DNA of 64,000 bases from Tabrizicola sp. (GCF_016793705.1 NZ_JAEULO010000021.1:1-64000); one strand, 5' to 3'. Positions 37,156-47,608 are shown, numbered from the stretch's first letter. The notes: a model not told the origin generated them from the letters alone. Made by a program: numbers and translations.

Positions 37156-37992
37156 ATGACCCAGCCGATGACCCTGACCGACTGCGCCGCGCTGATCCGC
37201 CACCGCGCCCGCGCCCGCTGCCTGCCCGGCCATGACGAGGCGCTGTTCCTGCACCGCCTCGCCCTGACCGACCTTCAGGAGAGACTCGGAGAGGTTAACA
37301 GAAGGTTTACGGCGCCCGCCGTGGTGACGGGTTTTCCCGAAGTTTTCGGGGAGTTATCCCCGGCGAAGGTGGTCCCCGACGACGATCTGATCGCGCTGGA
37401 ATCAAACGCACACGACCTTGTCGTGCACGCTATGTCCCTCCACTGGGCCAGCGACCCAATCGGCCAACTGGTCCAATGCAGACGCGCCTTGCGACCGGAC
37501 GGACTTTGCCTTGTTGTCTTGCCCGGCGGTCGCAGCCTGCAGGAACTCCGCACTTCCCTCGCCGAGGCTGAGGCAACCGTCACCGGCGGCCTGTCACCCC
37601 GCGTCCTGCCGATGGGCGAAATCCGCGACCTCGGCGCCCTGATGCAGCGGGCGGGGTTTGCCCTGCCGGTCGCCGACAGTCTGGTGCAGACCGTCGAATA
37701 CCGCAGCTTCCCCGCCCTGCTCGCCGACCTCCGCGCGGCGGGCGAGACCAACGCGCTTGCCGGACGCCTCCGCCACTTCACCCGGCGCGCGGTTTTGGCC
37801 GAGGCCGCGCGTATATACGCCGGTAGTTACAGCACCTCTGAAGGCCGACTGAAAGCAACGGTGGAGCTGGTGTTCCTGACGGGCTGGGCTCCGCATGAAA
37901 GCCAGCAGCGGCCCCTGCGGCCGGGCTCGGCGCGGGCGCGGCTGGCCGATGCCCTGGGCGTGCCGGAGAAGCCCCTGCCCAAAGACGGTTGA
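37156..37992 (+). CDS. Class I SAM-methyltransferase-like protein (NDUFAF5/BioC-type)
   Basis: The 278-residue protein matches the NDUFAF5-like alphaproteobacterial group. It has the N-terminal helix with QERLGEVNRRF, the post-motif HDLVVHAMSLHWASDPIGQLVQ, CRRALRPDGLCLVVLPGG and a C-terminal PHESQQRPLRPGSA tail. Human NDUFAF5 hydroxylates an arginine of the complex I subunit NDUFS7. The glycine-rich SAM motif I expected after the first helix reads TAPAVVTGFPEV and is not recognisable. The protein may bind SAM differently or have another role. Confidence 0.8.
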   Translation: MTQPMTLTDCAALIRHRARARCLPGHDEALFLHRLALTDLQERLGEVNRRFTAPAVVTGFPEVFGELSPAKVVPDDDLIALESNAHDLVVHAMSLHWASDPIGQLVQCRRALRPDGLCLVVLPGGRSLQELRTSLAEAEATVTGGLSPRVLPMGEIRDLGALMQRAGFALPVADSLVQTVEYRSFPALLADLRAAGETNALAGRLRHFTRRAVLAEAARIYAGSYSTSEGRLKATVELVFLTGWAPHESQQRPLRPGSARARLADALGVPEKPLPKDG

Positions 37993-38044
37993 CCCCGCCT
38001 GCCCAACCCTTATGTCCCGTGCTGTACCAACGGGAAGAACCGCC

Positions 38045-39118
38045 ATGCAGGGACCGCAAACTTCCGGCCAGGGCCGCTTGGCCCACGCCCCCGCCGATCA
38101 TCCGCCGGTCCGCGCGTCGCGCGTGGGTGTGCTGCTGGCCAACCTCGGCACGCCGGACGGCCACGACTACTGGTCGATGCGGCGGTATCTGAGCGAGTTC
38201 CTGTCGGACAAGCGTGTCGTGGACTATCCCGCCTGGAAATGGCAGCCGCTGTTGCAGCTGGTGATCCTGTCGAAGCGGCCCTTCACCTCGGGGGCGAATT
38301 ACAAGCTGATCTGGAATGAAGAGCTGAACGAAAGCCCGCTTCTGACCATCACCAAGGCCCAGACGGCGGCGATCGCGGCGGCGCTGGCGGAACGGCATGG
38401 GGCGGAGGTGATGGTCGACTTCTGCATGCGCTACGGCAACCCTTCGACCGGGGCGAAGGTGAAGGCGATGGTCGCGGCGGGGTGCGAGAAGATCCTGTTC
38501 TTCCCACTCTACCCTCACTACGCCGGGGCGACCTCGGCCACCGCGAACGACCAGTTCTTCCGTGCCCTGATGCAGGAAAAGCGGCAACCGGCGGTGCGCA
38601 CCGTGGCGGAATATTTCGACCACCCGCTCCACATCGACGCCCTCGCGCAGTCGGTCGAGGCTGCCTATGCGAAGCTGGACCACCGGCCCGACGTGCTGGT
38701 CGCCTCCTACCACGGGATGCCGAAACGCTACCTGATGGAGGGCGACCCCTATCATTGCCAGTGCCAGAAAACCTCACGCCTCTTGCGGGAGAGGCTGGGG
38801 TGGGAGGCGGGGTCGATCGACACCAGCTTCCAGTCGGTCTTCGGGCGCGAGGAGTGGCTGCGGCCCTATACGGTGCAGCATGTCGCGGCGCTGGCGAAGG
38901 CCGGAAAGAAGCGGATCGCGGTGATGGCCCCGGCTTTCTCGGCCGACTGCATCGAGACGCTGGAGGAGATCAACGGGGAAATCCGCGAGGCCTTCCTGCA
39001 TGCGGGGGGGGAGGTCTTCACCTACATCCCCTGCCTGAACGACCAGCCCGCCCATATCGCGGCGCTGGTGGCGGTGATCGAGGAGAATCTGGGGGGATGG
39101 GTGCAGACCGGCAAATAG
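38045..39118 (+). CDS. hemH: Ferrochelatase
   Basis: The 357-residue enzyme inserts Fe2+ into protoporphyrin IX to make protoheme. It has LLANLGTPDG, the signature SYHGMPKRY with the catalytic His, and the FSADCIETLEEI segment with the catalytic Glu. A CxC (YHCQCQK) is present. The ATG at 38045 is chosen because MQGPQTSGQ leads directly into the conserved domain and AAGAA precedes it; further in-frame upstream starts overlap the methyltransferase gene. A TGTCC/GGACA stem follows the stop directly. Confidence 0.96.
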   Translation: MQGPQTSGQGRLAHAPADHPPVRASRVGVLLANLGTPDGHDYWSMRRYLSEFLSDKRVVDYPAWKWQPLLQLVILSKRPFTSGANYKLIWNEELNESPLLTITKAQTAAIAAALAERHGAEVMVDFCMRYGNPSTGAKVKAMVAAGCEKILFFPLYPHYAGATSATANDQFFRALMQEKRQPAVRTVAEYFDHPLHIDALAQSVEAAYAKLDHRPDVLVASYHGMPKRYLMEGDPYHCQCQKTSRLLRERLGWEAGSIDTSFQSVFGREEWLRPYTVQHVAALAKAGKKRIAVMAPAFSADCIETLEEINGEIREAFLHAGGEVFTYIPCLNDQPAHIAALVAVIEENLGGWVQTGK

Positions 39119-39133
39119 TGTCCACGGTGGACA
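39119..39133 (+). repeat. TGTCCACGGTGGACA stem after hemH stop
   Basis: The element begins on the base after the TAG stop of hemH and is followed by ATTTCGATTTTC. It is identical over 14 bases to the element after infB. Its short stem plus T-rich tail could be a weak terminator. Further on, TTTAC-N6-TTAAC (39176-39191) resembles a CtrA box with one mismatch. Nothing else is evident up to 39262. Confidence 0.6.
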
Positions 39134-39262
39134 ATTTCGATTTTCTAAATTTCTACAACAACTTAAGCGTGGGCGTTTACCGATCCTTAACCTGCTGTGC
39201 TGGCCGCGCAGGTGTTTGTGGACAGCCATGATCCACGGACCTGGCGCTGCGCCGAGCCGAAG

Positions 39263-40384
39263 TCACCATCCCCTGAATCGGGACCAGGTCCGCAGTGATC
39301 CGCCGTCTTCGGGAAGCACATTATAGTGGTCGAACTGGGCGGCCGTCGCGCAGGCATGATTGGGGAGAATCCTCAGCAGCGTACCCACCGGAAGATCGGG
39401 CAACGATCCTGACGCGCCAGGACGAAGACTGACCACGCCATGCTCCTGATTGCATCCGGACACGATCAGGTCGGGGTATGGTTGCCCATCGCTGTCGCAG
39501 ACGACCCCGTACCCCTGGTCGATGCGCTGGGCCGATGTGCCGCGGTCACGCGACATTGCCATCCATCCGGCATCTATCAGGATCCAGCCCTTGTCGGGCT
39601 GATGCCCGATGACGCTGGTCAGAACCGAAAGCGCGATGTCATCGAGGGAGCAGACCTCGATCCCGGCCATCACCAGATCGAAGAACATGTAGACGCCAGC
39701 CCGGAGTTCGGTGACGCCGGAAAGGTCACGGGCGGCATGGGCCGTCGGTGTGGAGCCGACACTGACGATCGGGCAGGGCAATCCGGCGGCGCGCAAGGCC
39801 TCGGCGGCCTGGACACAGGCTGCACGCTCGCGTTCGGCAAAGGCGGCATGGGCCTCGGCACCGCTTACCGTGTAGCTTTCGCCCGCATGGGTCATCACCC
39901 CGACCAGAACGTTGGCCCGATGAAGGATTTGCCCGATTTCGATCAGCACGGCAGCATCGGGAGAAACGCCGCCGCGATGACCGTCACTGTCGATTTCGAT
40001 CAGGGCCGGAATGCCTGTTTCGGCAACAGCCTGCGCTTGGACGGCACTGTCCAGGATAACCTTCAGATCGCATCCTGCCGCCCGCAATGCCGCAACCCGC
40101 GCCAGCTTTCCGGGAGCGATCCCGACGGCATACAGGATGTCGGAGTAACCGGCTGCATGGAACATTTCGGCTTCGGCAAGGGTCGAGACGGTGATCGGCG
40201 CCGGCCCGCCGCCAAGGACGCGGCTTGCGACATCCGTCGACTTTGCCGTCTTGAGATGCGGACGAAGCGTGACGTTCAAGGCCTGTGCCCGCTCTGCGAG
40301 TCGCCGGACGTTTCGCATCATCCTTGCTTCATCCAGCACCAGCGCGGGCGTGTCCAGGCGGGCGAGGGCAAGGGTGCTTGGCAT
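39263..40384 (-). CDS. DSD1-type PLP enzyme (D-threonine aldolase / D-serine dehydratase-like)
   Basis: The 373-residue fold-type III PLP enzyme has an alanine-racemase-like N-terminal barrel with the PLP lysine in LRPHLKTAKS (about residue 45), and TPALVLDEARM at the start. A C-terminal beta domain carries the metal-binding NHACATAAQFDHY motif (His and Cys ligands). The family includes D-threonine aldolase and D-serine dehydratase; I cannot decide between them. The ATG at 40384 is chosen from the family start and an AAAGG ribosome-binding site. Confidence 0.88.
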   Translation of the reverse strand: MPSTLALARLDTPALVLDEARMMRNVRRLAERAQALNVTLRPHLKTAKSTDVASRVLGGGPAPITVSTLAEAEMFHAAGYSDILYAVGIAPGKLARVAALRAAGCDLKVILDSAVQAQAVAETGIPALIEIDSDGHRGGVSPDAAVLIEIGQILHRANVLVGVMTHAGESYTVSGAEAHAAFAERERAACVQAAEALRAAGLPCPIVSVGSTPTAHAARDLSGVTELRAGVYMFFDLVMAGIEVCSLDDIALSVLTSVIGHQPDKGWILIDAGWMAMSRDRGTSAQRIDQGYGVVCDSDGQPYPDLIVSGCNQEHGVVSLRPGASGSLPDLPVGTLLRILPNHACATAAQFDHYNVLPEDGGSLRTWSRFRGW

Positions 40385-40484
40385 GGCCAACCTTTCACAA
40401 GTCGTCCCGACTCGCACGAAAGCGCGCGATTCCAAGCCAGTATGGACTTGAAGCCGGGCCATGCAAGATTTCGGAAGAAGAATG

Positions 40485-40516
40485 AAAAAGACCGCAGCGC
40501 CGTCCGGCCAGCGGTC
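40485..40516 (-). terminator. Intrinsic terminator after the L,D-transpeptidase gene
   Basis: On the minus strand GACCGC...GCGGTC (40516-40490, with a GCC/GGC inner stem and GGAC loop) is followed by UUUUUC (40489-40485 and beyond). It lies 25 bp after the stop at 40541 and separates that gene from the PLP enzyme gene. Confidence 0.65.
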
Positions 40517-40540
40517 CCTTTGCAGCACTTAGGGAGAGGG

Positions 40541-41131
40541 TCAGATCAACCGCACCTGGGTTCCGACCTTGGCGTATCCGTACAGTTCAAGGATATGTTC
40601 GTTGTAAAGCCCGATGCAGCCGCTTGAGGAGCGACGGCCGATCTTGCGGGTGTCATGGGTCCCGTGAATCCGGTAGGCGGGCCAGCCGAGATAGAGCGCA
40701 CGGACGCCAAGCGGATTGTCCGGCGCCCCACCCTCCACGACGGCCGGCCATTCCGGGTGGCGCGCCAGCATGGAAGCCGTCGGACGCCAGGTCGGGTTCT
40801 CGACCTTCTGGATGACCGAGGTGACGCCGAGGCGGGTCAGCTCTTCGGTCAGGGGGACCGAAGTGGGGTACAGCCGGTAGATCGACTGGTCTTCCGACCA
40901 GTAGTGCAGCGCGCGCGATGTGGTGTCGGCCAGGATCGCGCCGTTGCGGGTGTTGTCGAAATAATCCTGCCACTGCAACATGCGGAAGCTGGAGATGTTG
41001 TTGCGCACCGAAGTGGCGGGTTCGGTGAATTCGGTGCTGCCGTCCTGGGCAAAGGCCGGAAGCGCGGCCATACCGGCGACGCCCACTGCTGCACCCAGAA
41101 CCGCGCGGCGGTTGACCCTGTCGTTCGACAT
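40541..41131 (-). CDS. Tat-exported L,D-transpeptidase (YkuD)
   Basis: The 196-residue protein has a twin-arginine-like signal (MSNDRVNRRAVLGAAVGVAGMAALPAFA). Its YkuD catalytic domain has YRIHGTHDTRKIGRRSSSGCIGLYNEHILELYG, with the nucleophilic Cys in SSGCIG and the His upstream. Such enzymes make 3-3 peptidoglycan cross-links or attach proteins to the wall. The last residue of the usual SxGCxR motif is Gly-Leu rather than Arg. It is divergent from the CAP lipoprotein, with a tandem repeat in the intergenic region. Confidence 0.93.
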   Translation of the reverse strand: MSNDRVNRRAVLGAAVGVAGMAALPAFAQDGSTEFTEPATSVRNNISSFRMLQWQDYFDNTRNGAILADTTSRALHYWSEDQSIYRLYPTSVPLTEELTRLGVTSVIQKVENPTWRPTASMLARHPEWPAVVEGGAPDNPLGVRALYLGWPAYRIHGTHDTRKIGRRSSSGCIGLYNEHILELYGYAKVGTQVRLI

Positions 41132-41195
41132 GGCGAAAACTCCTCAAAGATCGTCTTTGCGCGGCCTATAGCGGTTTTCACGGTCAGCCGCAAAT

Positions 41196-41305
41196 CAAAC
41201 ACCTGTCAGCGTCCGCCGACCGGCAAATCCATGTCGAAACCCGCCGGCGGCAAACAGCTGTCAGCTTCCGCCGATGGGCAGAAGCCTGTTTGAACCCGCC
41301 GCAAG
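41196..41305. repeat. Imperfect tandem duplication, two 55-bp units
   Basis: Unit 1 (41196-41250) and unit 2 (41251-41305) match at about 41 of 55 positions. The best conserved parts are CAAACAsCTGTCAGCkTCCG near the start and GAACCCGCCG near the end (s = C/G, k = G/T). It lies between two divergent envelope genes, so it may hold duplicated regulator sites. The rest of the 231-bp gap shows no gene. Confidence 0.6.
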
Positions 41306-41362
41306 CTTCCGCTAAGAGATGGCCGAATGGCTGCTTCGGGCGGCTTCGAACTGGTGGACCGA

Positions 41363-41869
41363 ATGGATAGACGCATCTTCCTGGCGCAGGGCATGTTCCT
41401 GGCTCTCGCAGCTTGTGGGACAACGAGCGAGCCGCAGGTCGGCGCCGATGGCAAACCCCTGCCCCGGGTCTACAAGATCAAGGACGCACGCGAGGTGTCC
41501 TTCCGCTTCCTTGATTCGATGAACACCCTGCGCGCCGCCAAATCGCTGCCGCCGGTGGCCTTCGATGCGGCGCTGAACGCCGCTGCCGAGACGCATTCCC
41601 GCGACATGTCGGTGCAGAACCGGCCCTGGCATTTCGGCTCGGACGGGTCTTCGCCGCTGGTGCGGGTGCAGCGCAGCGGGTTCACCGGGCGGCTTCTGGG
41701 CGAGAACATCTCGGAGACCTACGAGACCGAGCTGGAGACGCTGTCGTCCTGGATGGCGCAGCCCGACACCAGGGTGGTGATCATGGATCCGGCGGCGACG
41801 CGGCTGGGCTTTGCCTGGTTCCAGGAGCCGGGCGGCAAGATCTGGTGGACGATGCTGACCGGGGCCTGA
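41363..41869 (+). CDS. CAP (SCP/PR1) domain lipoprotein
   Basis: The 168-residue protein has a lipoprotein signal (MDRRIFLAQGMFLALAAC, lipobox LAAC). The CAP domain has LDSMNTLRAAKSLPPVAFDAALNAAAETHSRDM, HFGSDGSSP and GENISETYE, the bacterial CAP signature with the His/Glu pair. Bacterial CAP proteins sit at the envelope with mostly unknown activity. An ATG at 41327 is in frame, but the ATG at 41363 gives the clean signal peptide. It is followed by a strong terminator shared with the convergent gene. Confidence 0.88.
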   Translation: MDRRIFLAQGMFLALAACGTTSEPQVGADGKPLPRVYKIKDAREVSFRFLDSMNTLRAAKSLPPVAFDAALNAAAETHSRDMSVQNRPWHFGSDGSSPLVRVQRSGFTGRLLGENISETYETELETLSSWMAQPDTRVVIMDPAATRLGFAWFQEPGGKIWWTMLTGA

Positions 41870-41891
41870 TGGGGCCTGCCGCGGACGAATC

Positions 41892-41913
41892 AAAGGGGCC
41901 TGCGGGCCCCTTT
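41892..41913. terminator. Bidirectional intrinsic terminator
   Basis: AAAGGGGCC and GGCCCCTTT form a perfect 9-bp stem around a TGCG loop between two convergent genes (stops at 41869 and 41931). The A and T ends give U-runs in either direction. Confidence 0.75.
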
Positions 41914-41930
41914 CTCGTTCCGGGCCATGC

Positions 41931-42428
41931 TCAGGGCAGGATGAAGATCGGGGTGCCGGGCTTCACCATGGAATAGACGATCTCGATTTCCTTGTCGGTC
42001 AGCGCGACGCAGCCAAAGGTCCAGTCGCGTTTCGAGACGCGTGTATTCGGGCCGCCGTGGATGAAGATGTCGCCGCCGGGCGATTTGCCCTCGGCCTCGG
42101 CGAAGGCGATGTCGGCCTCGTTCGGATAGGAGATGCGAAGCGAGAGGTGGTAGTTGGAATCCGGGTTCTTGTGGCTGATGAAATACTGGCCTTCGGGCGT
42201 CTTGCCGTCGCCCTCGAATTGCTTGTGTCCGACGGGGGCAAAGCCGAGGCCGATGTCATAGGCCTTCAGCACCTTGTCGTTGTGGAAGAGATACATCTTG
42301 CGGTCGGCCTTGTGGACCTGGACCTGGGTCACTTCGGGGCCGTAGTAGCGCTTGAACTTCGAGCCGCAGCCCGAAAGCCCGATCACCGCGACGAGGATCG
42401 CCAACCAGCCGAAGAACCGCATTCCCAT
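41931..42428 (-). CDS. YafK/DpaA-like L,D-transpeptidase-family lipoprotein
   Basis: The 165-residue protein has a lipoprotein signal (FFGWLAILVAVIGLSGC) and a YkuD-type domain with FIHGGPNTRVSKRDWTFGCVAL. The active Cys is preceded by Thr-Phe-Gly rather than Ser-x-Gly, the pattern of the YafK branch. E. coli DpaA (YafK) of this branch is an amidase that releases Lpp from peptidoglycan. Two YkuD proteins and a CAP lipoprotein within 2 kb form a small cell-wall cluster. ATG 42422 is a near alternative start. Confidence 0.87.
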   Translation of the reverse strand: MGMRFFGWLAILVAVIGLSGCGSKFKRYYGPEVTQVQVHKADRKMYLFHNDKVLKAYDIGLGFAPVGHKQFEGDGKTPEGQYFISHKNPDSNYHLSLRISYPNEADIAFAEAEGKSPGGDIFIHGGPNTRVSKRDWTFGCVALTDKEIEIVYSMVKPGTPIFILP

Positions 42429-42520
42429 GTCCGCCTGTAGTCTGCCTGTTTTTTCCTATGGATACAGGAAAGGGGCAGGTTTGCCTAGACGGTGGGCCGG
42501 GCGGGATCTTCACGGAAATG

Positions 42521-43744
42521 TCAGCGGGAGAGACGGGCGACCAGTTCGACATGGGTGGACCAGCGAAACTGGTCGACGACCTGCACCCAGTCGAGCCGGT
42601 AGCCTGCGGCGGTAAGGGTACGGGCATCGCGGGCGAAGGTGACCGGGTTGCAGGAGACGGCGGCGATGACCGGGATCTTCGATTGCGCCAGGCGGTCGGT
42701 CTGCGCCTCGGCCCCGGCGCGGGGCGGGTCGATGACGGCTCCGGTAAAGGTGAGCAGTTCGTCAGGTTCCAGCGGGCGGCGGAAAAGGTCTCGCGTCTCG
42801 GTGGAGATGCGGTGGAGGTTCGGAGTGGTGCGGGCGGCGAGGTCGAGGGCTTTGGTCATCGCGGCATCGCCTTCGACGGCGTGGACCTCCATCGTTTCGG
42901 CGAGGGGGAGGGTGAAGGTGCCGGTGCCGGAGAAGAGGTCGACAACGCGCTTCTGCGGGCCGAGGGCTTGTTTGACCGCTGTCAGAAGGGCGGCTTCGCC
43001 CTCGGCGGTGGCTTGCAGGAAGGCTCCGGCCGGGGGGATGACGGTGGCCGTGCCCATCGTCAACGCGGGGCGGTCGCGGAGGGCGACGGTTTCGCCGTCC
43101 CAGGTCAGTCGCGAGAAGCCGTGGGTTTCGACCAGGCGGGCGAGGTCGAGGCGGAGAGCGGCGTCGAGGGGTTTGCCTCCCGTCACCACAACATCCGGGC
43201 CTCCGCGGGTGAGGGTGATCAACAGGGAGAGTTCGGTCGTGCGCGATCCGCCTAGTTGCACCAGCGCTTGAAGGCCAGGAATGGCGGCGAGGATGCCGGG
43301 GTGGAGGAGCTGGCAGTCGGGGATTTCGGCGATGGTGTCGGAGGCGCGGGCGTGGAAGCCGATCAGGACGCCGGACTTGGTGCGACGGGCCGACAGGGTG
43401 GCACGGCGGCGGGACCGGGCGGGGGAGGTGACGAGAGGCAGGAAGTCAGCGGCAAGGCCCTGCCCGGCCAGCGCGGTTTCGACGACCTGTTGCTTCCATT
43501 GCGCCACGAAGGCACCGGAAGCGTGTTGCAGCTGGCAGCCACCACAGGCGCGGGCGTGGCGACACGGGGGTTTCACCCGGCTTGCCGACGGGGTGACGAT
43601 CTTGGGGTCGAGAAGGATGTCACCGTCGAGTGTGCCTTCGACAACCTCTCCCGGCAAAGTGCCGGGCACATAGATCGGGCCCGAGTCCGGCATGCGGGCG
43701 ATGCCATGGCCCAGATGGCCAAGCCGGTCGATGGTGACGATCAC
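42521..43744 (-). CDS. TrmA/RlmD-family RNA m5U methyltransferase
   Basis: The 407-residue enzyme methylates uridine at C5, probably in 23S rRNA. An N-terminal TRAM-like OB region (1-55) is followed by iron-sulfur cysteines CRHARACGGC and a fourth Cys (PDCQLLH). The SAM domain has VVDLFSGTGTFTLPLA (about 285-300). The catalytic part has VIDPPRAGA and the nucleophile VSCNPVTFARD. The ATG overlaps the following ABC gene's stop on the same strand (43741-43744). RlmC versus RlmD specificity cannot be settled. Confidence 0.93.
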   Translation of the reverse strand: MIVTIDRLGHLGHGIARMPDSGPIYVPGTLPGEVVEGTLDGDILLDPKIVTPSASRVKPPCRHARACGGCQLQHASGAFVAQWKQQVVETALAGQGLAADFLPLVTSPARSRRRATLSARRTKSGVLIGFHARASDTIAEIPDCQLLHPGILAAIPGLQALVQLGGSRTTELSLLITLTRGGPDVVVTGGKPLDAALRLDLARLVETHGFSRLTWDGETVALRDRPALTMGTATVIPPAGAFLQATAEGEAALLTAVKQALGPQKRVVDLFSGTGTFTLPLAETMEVHAVEGDAAMTKALDLAARTTPNLHRISTETRDLFRRPLEPDELLTFTGAVIDPPRAGAEAQTDRLAQSKIPVIAAVSCNPVTFARDARTLTAAGYRLDWVQVVDQFRWSTHVELVARLSR

Positions 43745-45594
43745 TCTGCCGCTTCCGCTTCGTCTTCGGTGCCGATGAAGCCACCGGACTGCCGGTTCCA
43801 GTAACGGGCGTAGAGGCCGCCCAGCGCCAGAAGGTCGGCATGGCTGCCCTGTTCCACGATGCGGCCCCGGTCCATGACGATGATCCGGTCCATCGCGGCG
43901 ATGGTCGACAGGCGGTGGGCGATGGCCAGCACGGTCTTGCCCTGCATCACGCGGCCAAGGGCCTCCTGGATCGAAGCCTCGACCTCGGAGTCCAGCGCCG
44001 AGGTCGCCTCGTCCAGCACCAGGATCGGCGCGTCCTTCAGGAAGGCGCGGGCGAGCGCGATGCGCTGGCGCTGGCCACCCGACAGCTTGACCCCGCGTTC
44101 GCCGAGGAAGGCGTCGTAACCCCTGCGGCCCTGATGGTCGAGCATATGGGCGATGAACTCATCCGCCTCGGCGGCGCGGGCGGCGGCGATGATCTCTTCC
44201 TCCGAAGCCTCGGGTCTGCCGTAGGCGATATTATCGCGCGCGCTGCGATTGAACATCGCGGTTTCCTGCGTGACCATGCCGATCTGCCGACGCAAGCTTT
44301 CCTGCGTCACTTGGCGCAGATCATGCCCGTCCACGGTGATCCGGCCCTCTTCCGGATCGTAGAGCCGGAGGAGCAGCGAGACGAGCGAGGATTTCCCCGC
44401 GCCGCTTGCCCCGACGATGGCCAGTTTCTCGCCAGCATGGATGATCAGGTCGATGCCCTGCACCCCGCCACGCTGGCGGCCATAGGCAAAGGTCACATCG
44501 TCGTAGCGGATTTCGCCCTTCACCCGTGGCAGCGCAACGGCATCGGGGGCGTCGGTCAGGGTATGCGGCGCGGAGAGGGTGCGCATCCCGTCCTCCACCT
44601 CGCCGACCGAGGTGTAGATCGACATGAGCGTGAAGCTGACCCAGCCCGACATCTGCGCGATCCGAAGCGCGATGGCGCCCGAGGCGGCGATATCCCCGGC
44701 GGTGGCGGCGCCCTGCTGCCAGAGGAGGACCGTGCCGCCGATCAGCAGCACCGGCAGCACGCCCGCCAGCAGCATCAGTGCAAAGCGGAACCAGGTTGAG
44801 ATGACGCCGAATTCCAGGCTGCGGTCGCGGAAGACCTCCATCGCGTCCAGCGCCACGCGGTCCTCGAAGGCGGCATGGGCGAAAAGCTTCACCGTCTTGA
44901 TGTTGGTGATCGTGTCGACGACCTGACCGGAGACCATGGCGCGCGACGACGCCCGGGCGGCGGAATTCTTGCGGATCACCGGCAGGAAGAAGCGGATCAG
45001 GAAGACATAGGCGACCAGCCAGACCAGAAGCGCAATCGCCGCCTTGGCATCGACCGCCAGCAGGAAGGCGACGGAGCCGATCACCGAGGCGAGCGCGAAG
45101 CAGACGGTGTTGATCACCTCGGTCGCGACATCGGTGACAGCGCGGGCGGCCTGCATCTGCTTTTGCGCGATGCGACCGGCGAAGTCGTTGTCGAAGAAGG
45201 TGACGGCCTGCCCCAGCGTCCAGCGATGCAGGCGCGACAGGACCAGCGGCATCACGTTCGGGCCGATGATGATGCTGTTCGAGGCGGAGGAGACGGCAAA
45301 GGCCAGCGGGCGTAGGATCAGGTAGAAACCGAGAAACCAGAGGATCAGGTTCCAGTGCTGGCCGAAGAAATCGGTCGGGCCCGAGCTGACGGCGGCGTCG
45401 ATCACCCAGCCGAGGATCAGGGCGGAGACGACCTCGGTCACGCCTGCCACTGACGACAGGATGCCCGCGACGACGAGCATCGGCCAGGACCCGGCCAGCG
45501 ACCAGCGCATGAAGCGCCCCAGCCGTTGTGGCGGGGGGCCGTCGGCGGGGCGGAAGGCGTCGATGAGGGAGCCGAGGCTTTGAAGGGCGCTCAT
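43741..45594 (-). CDS. ABC exporter half-transporter (membrane + ATPase), first of pair
   Basis: The 617-residue type I exporter has six transmembrane segments (about residues 30-320) fused to an ATPase with Walker A GASGAGKSS, the Q-loop TQETAMF, signature LSGGQRQR, Walker B ILVLDEATSALD and the H-loop AHRLS. The C-terminus QSGGFIG is shared with the upstream partner at 45699-47546. The two probably form a heterodimer exporting a lipid or hydrophobic compound. Catalytic residues look intact in both, so neither has an obviously degenerate site. Confidence 0.93.
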   Translation of the reverse strand: MSALQSLGSLIDAFRPADGPPPQRLGRFMRWSLAGSWPMLVVAGILSSVAGVTEVVSALILGWVIDAAVSSGPTDFFGQHWNLILWFLGFYLILRPLAFAVSSASNSIIIGPNVMPLVLSRLHRWTLGQAVTFFDNDFAGRIAQKQMQAARAVTDVATEVINTVCFALASVIGSVAFLLAVDAKAAIALLVWLVAYVFLIRFFLPVIRKNSAARASSRAMVSGQVVDTITNIKTVKLFAHAAFEDRVALDAMEVFRDRSLEFGVISTWFRFALMLLAGVLPVLLIGGTVLLWQQGAATAGDIAASGAIALRIAQMSGWVSFTLMSIYTSVGEVEDGMRTLSAPHTLTDAPDAVALPRVKGEIRYDDVTFAYGRQRGGVQGIDLIIHAGEKLAIVGASGAGKSSLVSLLLRLYDPEEGRITVDGHDLRQVTQESLRRQIGMVTQETAMFNRSARDNIAYGRPEASEEEIIAAARAAEADEFIAHMLDHQGRRGYDAFLGERGVKLSGGQRQRIALARAFLKDAPILVLDEATSALDSEVEASIQEALGRVMQGKTVLAIAHRLSTIAAMDRIIVMDRGRIVEQGSHADLLALGGLYARYWNRQSGGFIGTEDEAEAAE

Positions 45595-45659
45595 GAGGGA
45601 GAGGTAGGCCTGTGGGCGGGGGGAAGCAAGGGTGAAGCAGTCAGCAGCGCGTGAGGCGG

Positions 45660-45693
45660 GGGTCTAAAATTTTTCGCGAAAAATTTTAGACCC
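45660..45693. repeat. Perfect 34-bp palindrome between the two ABC genes
   Basis: The left half is GGGTCTAAAATTTTTCG, and the right half is its exact reverse complement, so all 17 bp pair with a CGCG centre. It begins 5 bp after the stop of the upstream ABC gene and is strikingly AT-rich for this genome. As RNA it would form a long hairpin with an A/U stem. A terminator, a processing signal or a dispersed element are all possible. Confidence 0.85.
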
Positions 45694-45698
45694 TCCGG

Positions 45699-47546
<1,848 letters not shown>

Positions 47547-47608
47547 GAGGGAAGACCCGAAAAAGGTGCAGCGATGGGTGACGGCGGTGCCTGCAAGCGA
47601 CCGCCACG

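Noticed and set aside
37295-37310. CtrA-like TTAAC-N6-TTTAC inside the methyltransferase gene, upstream of comF
   Set aside because: These bases encode the family-conserved VNRRF segment, so the match is explained by coding constraint.
39229-39273. Small ORF MIHGPGAAPSRSHHP after hemH
   Set aside because: It has no ribosome-binding site and runs into the end of the convergent PLP enzyme gene.
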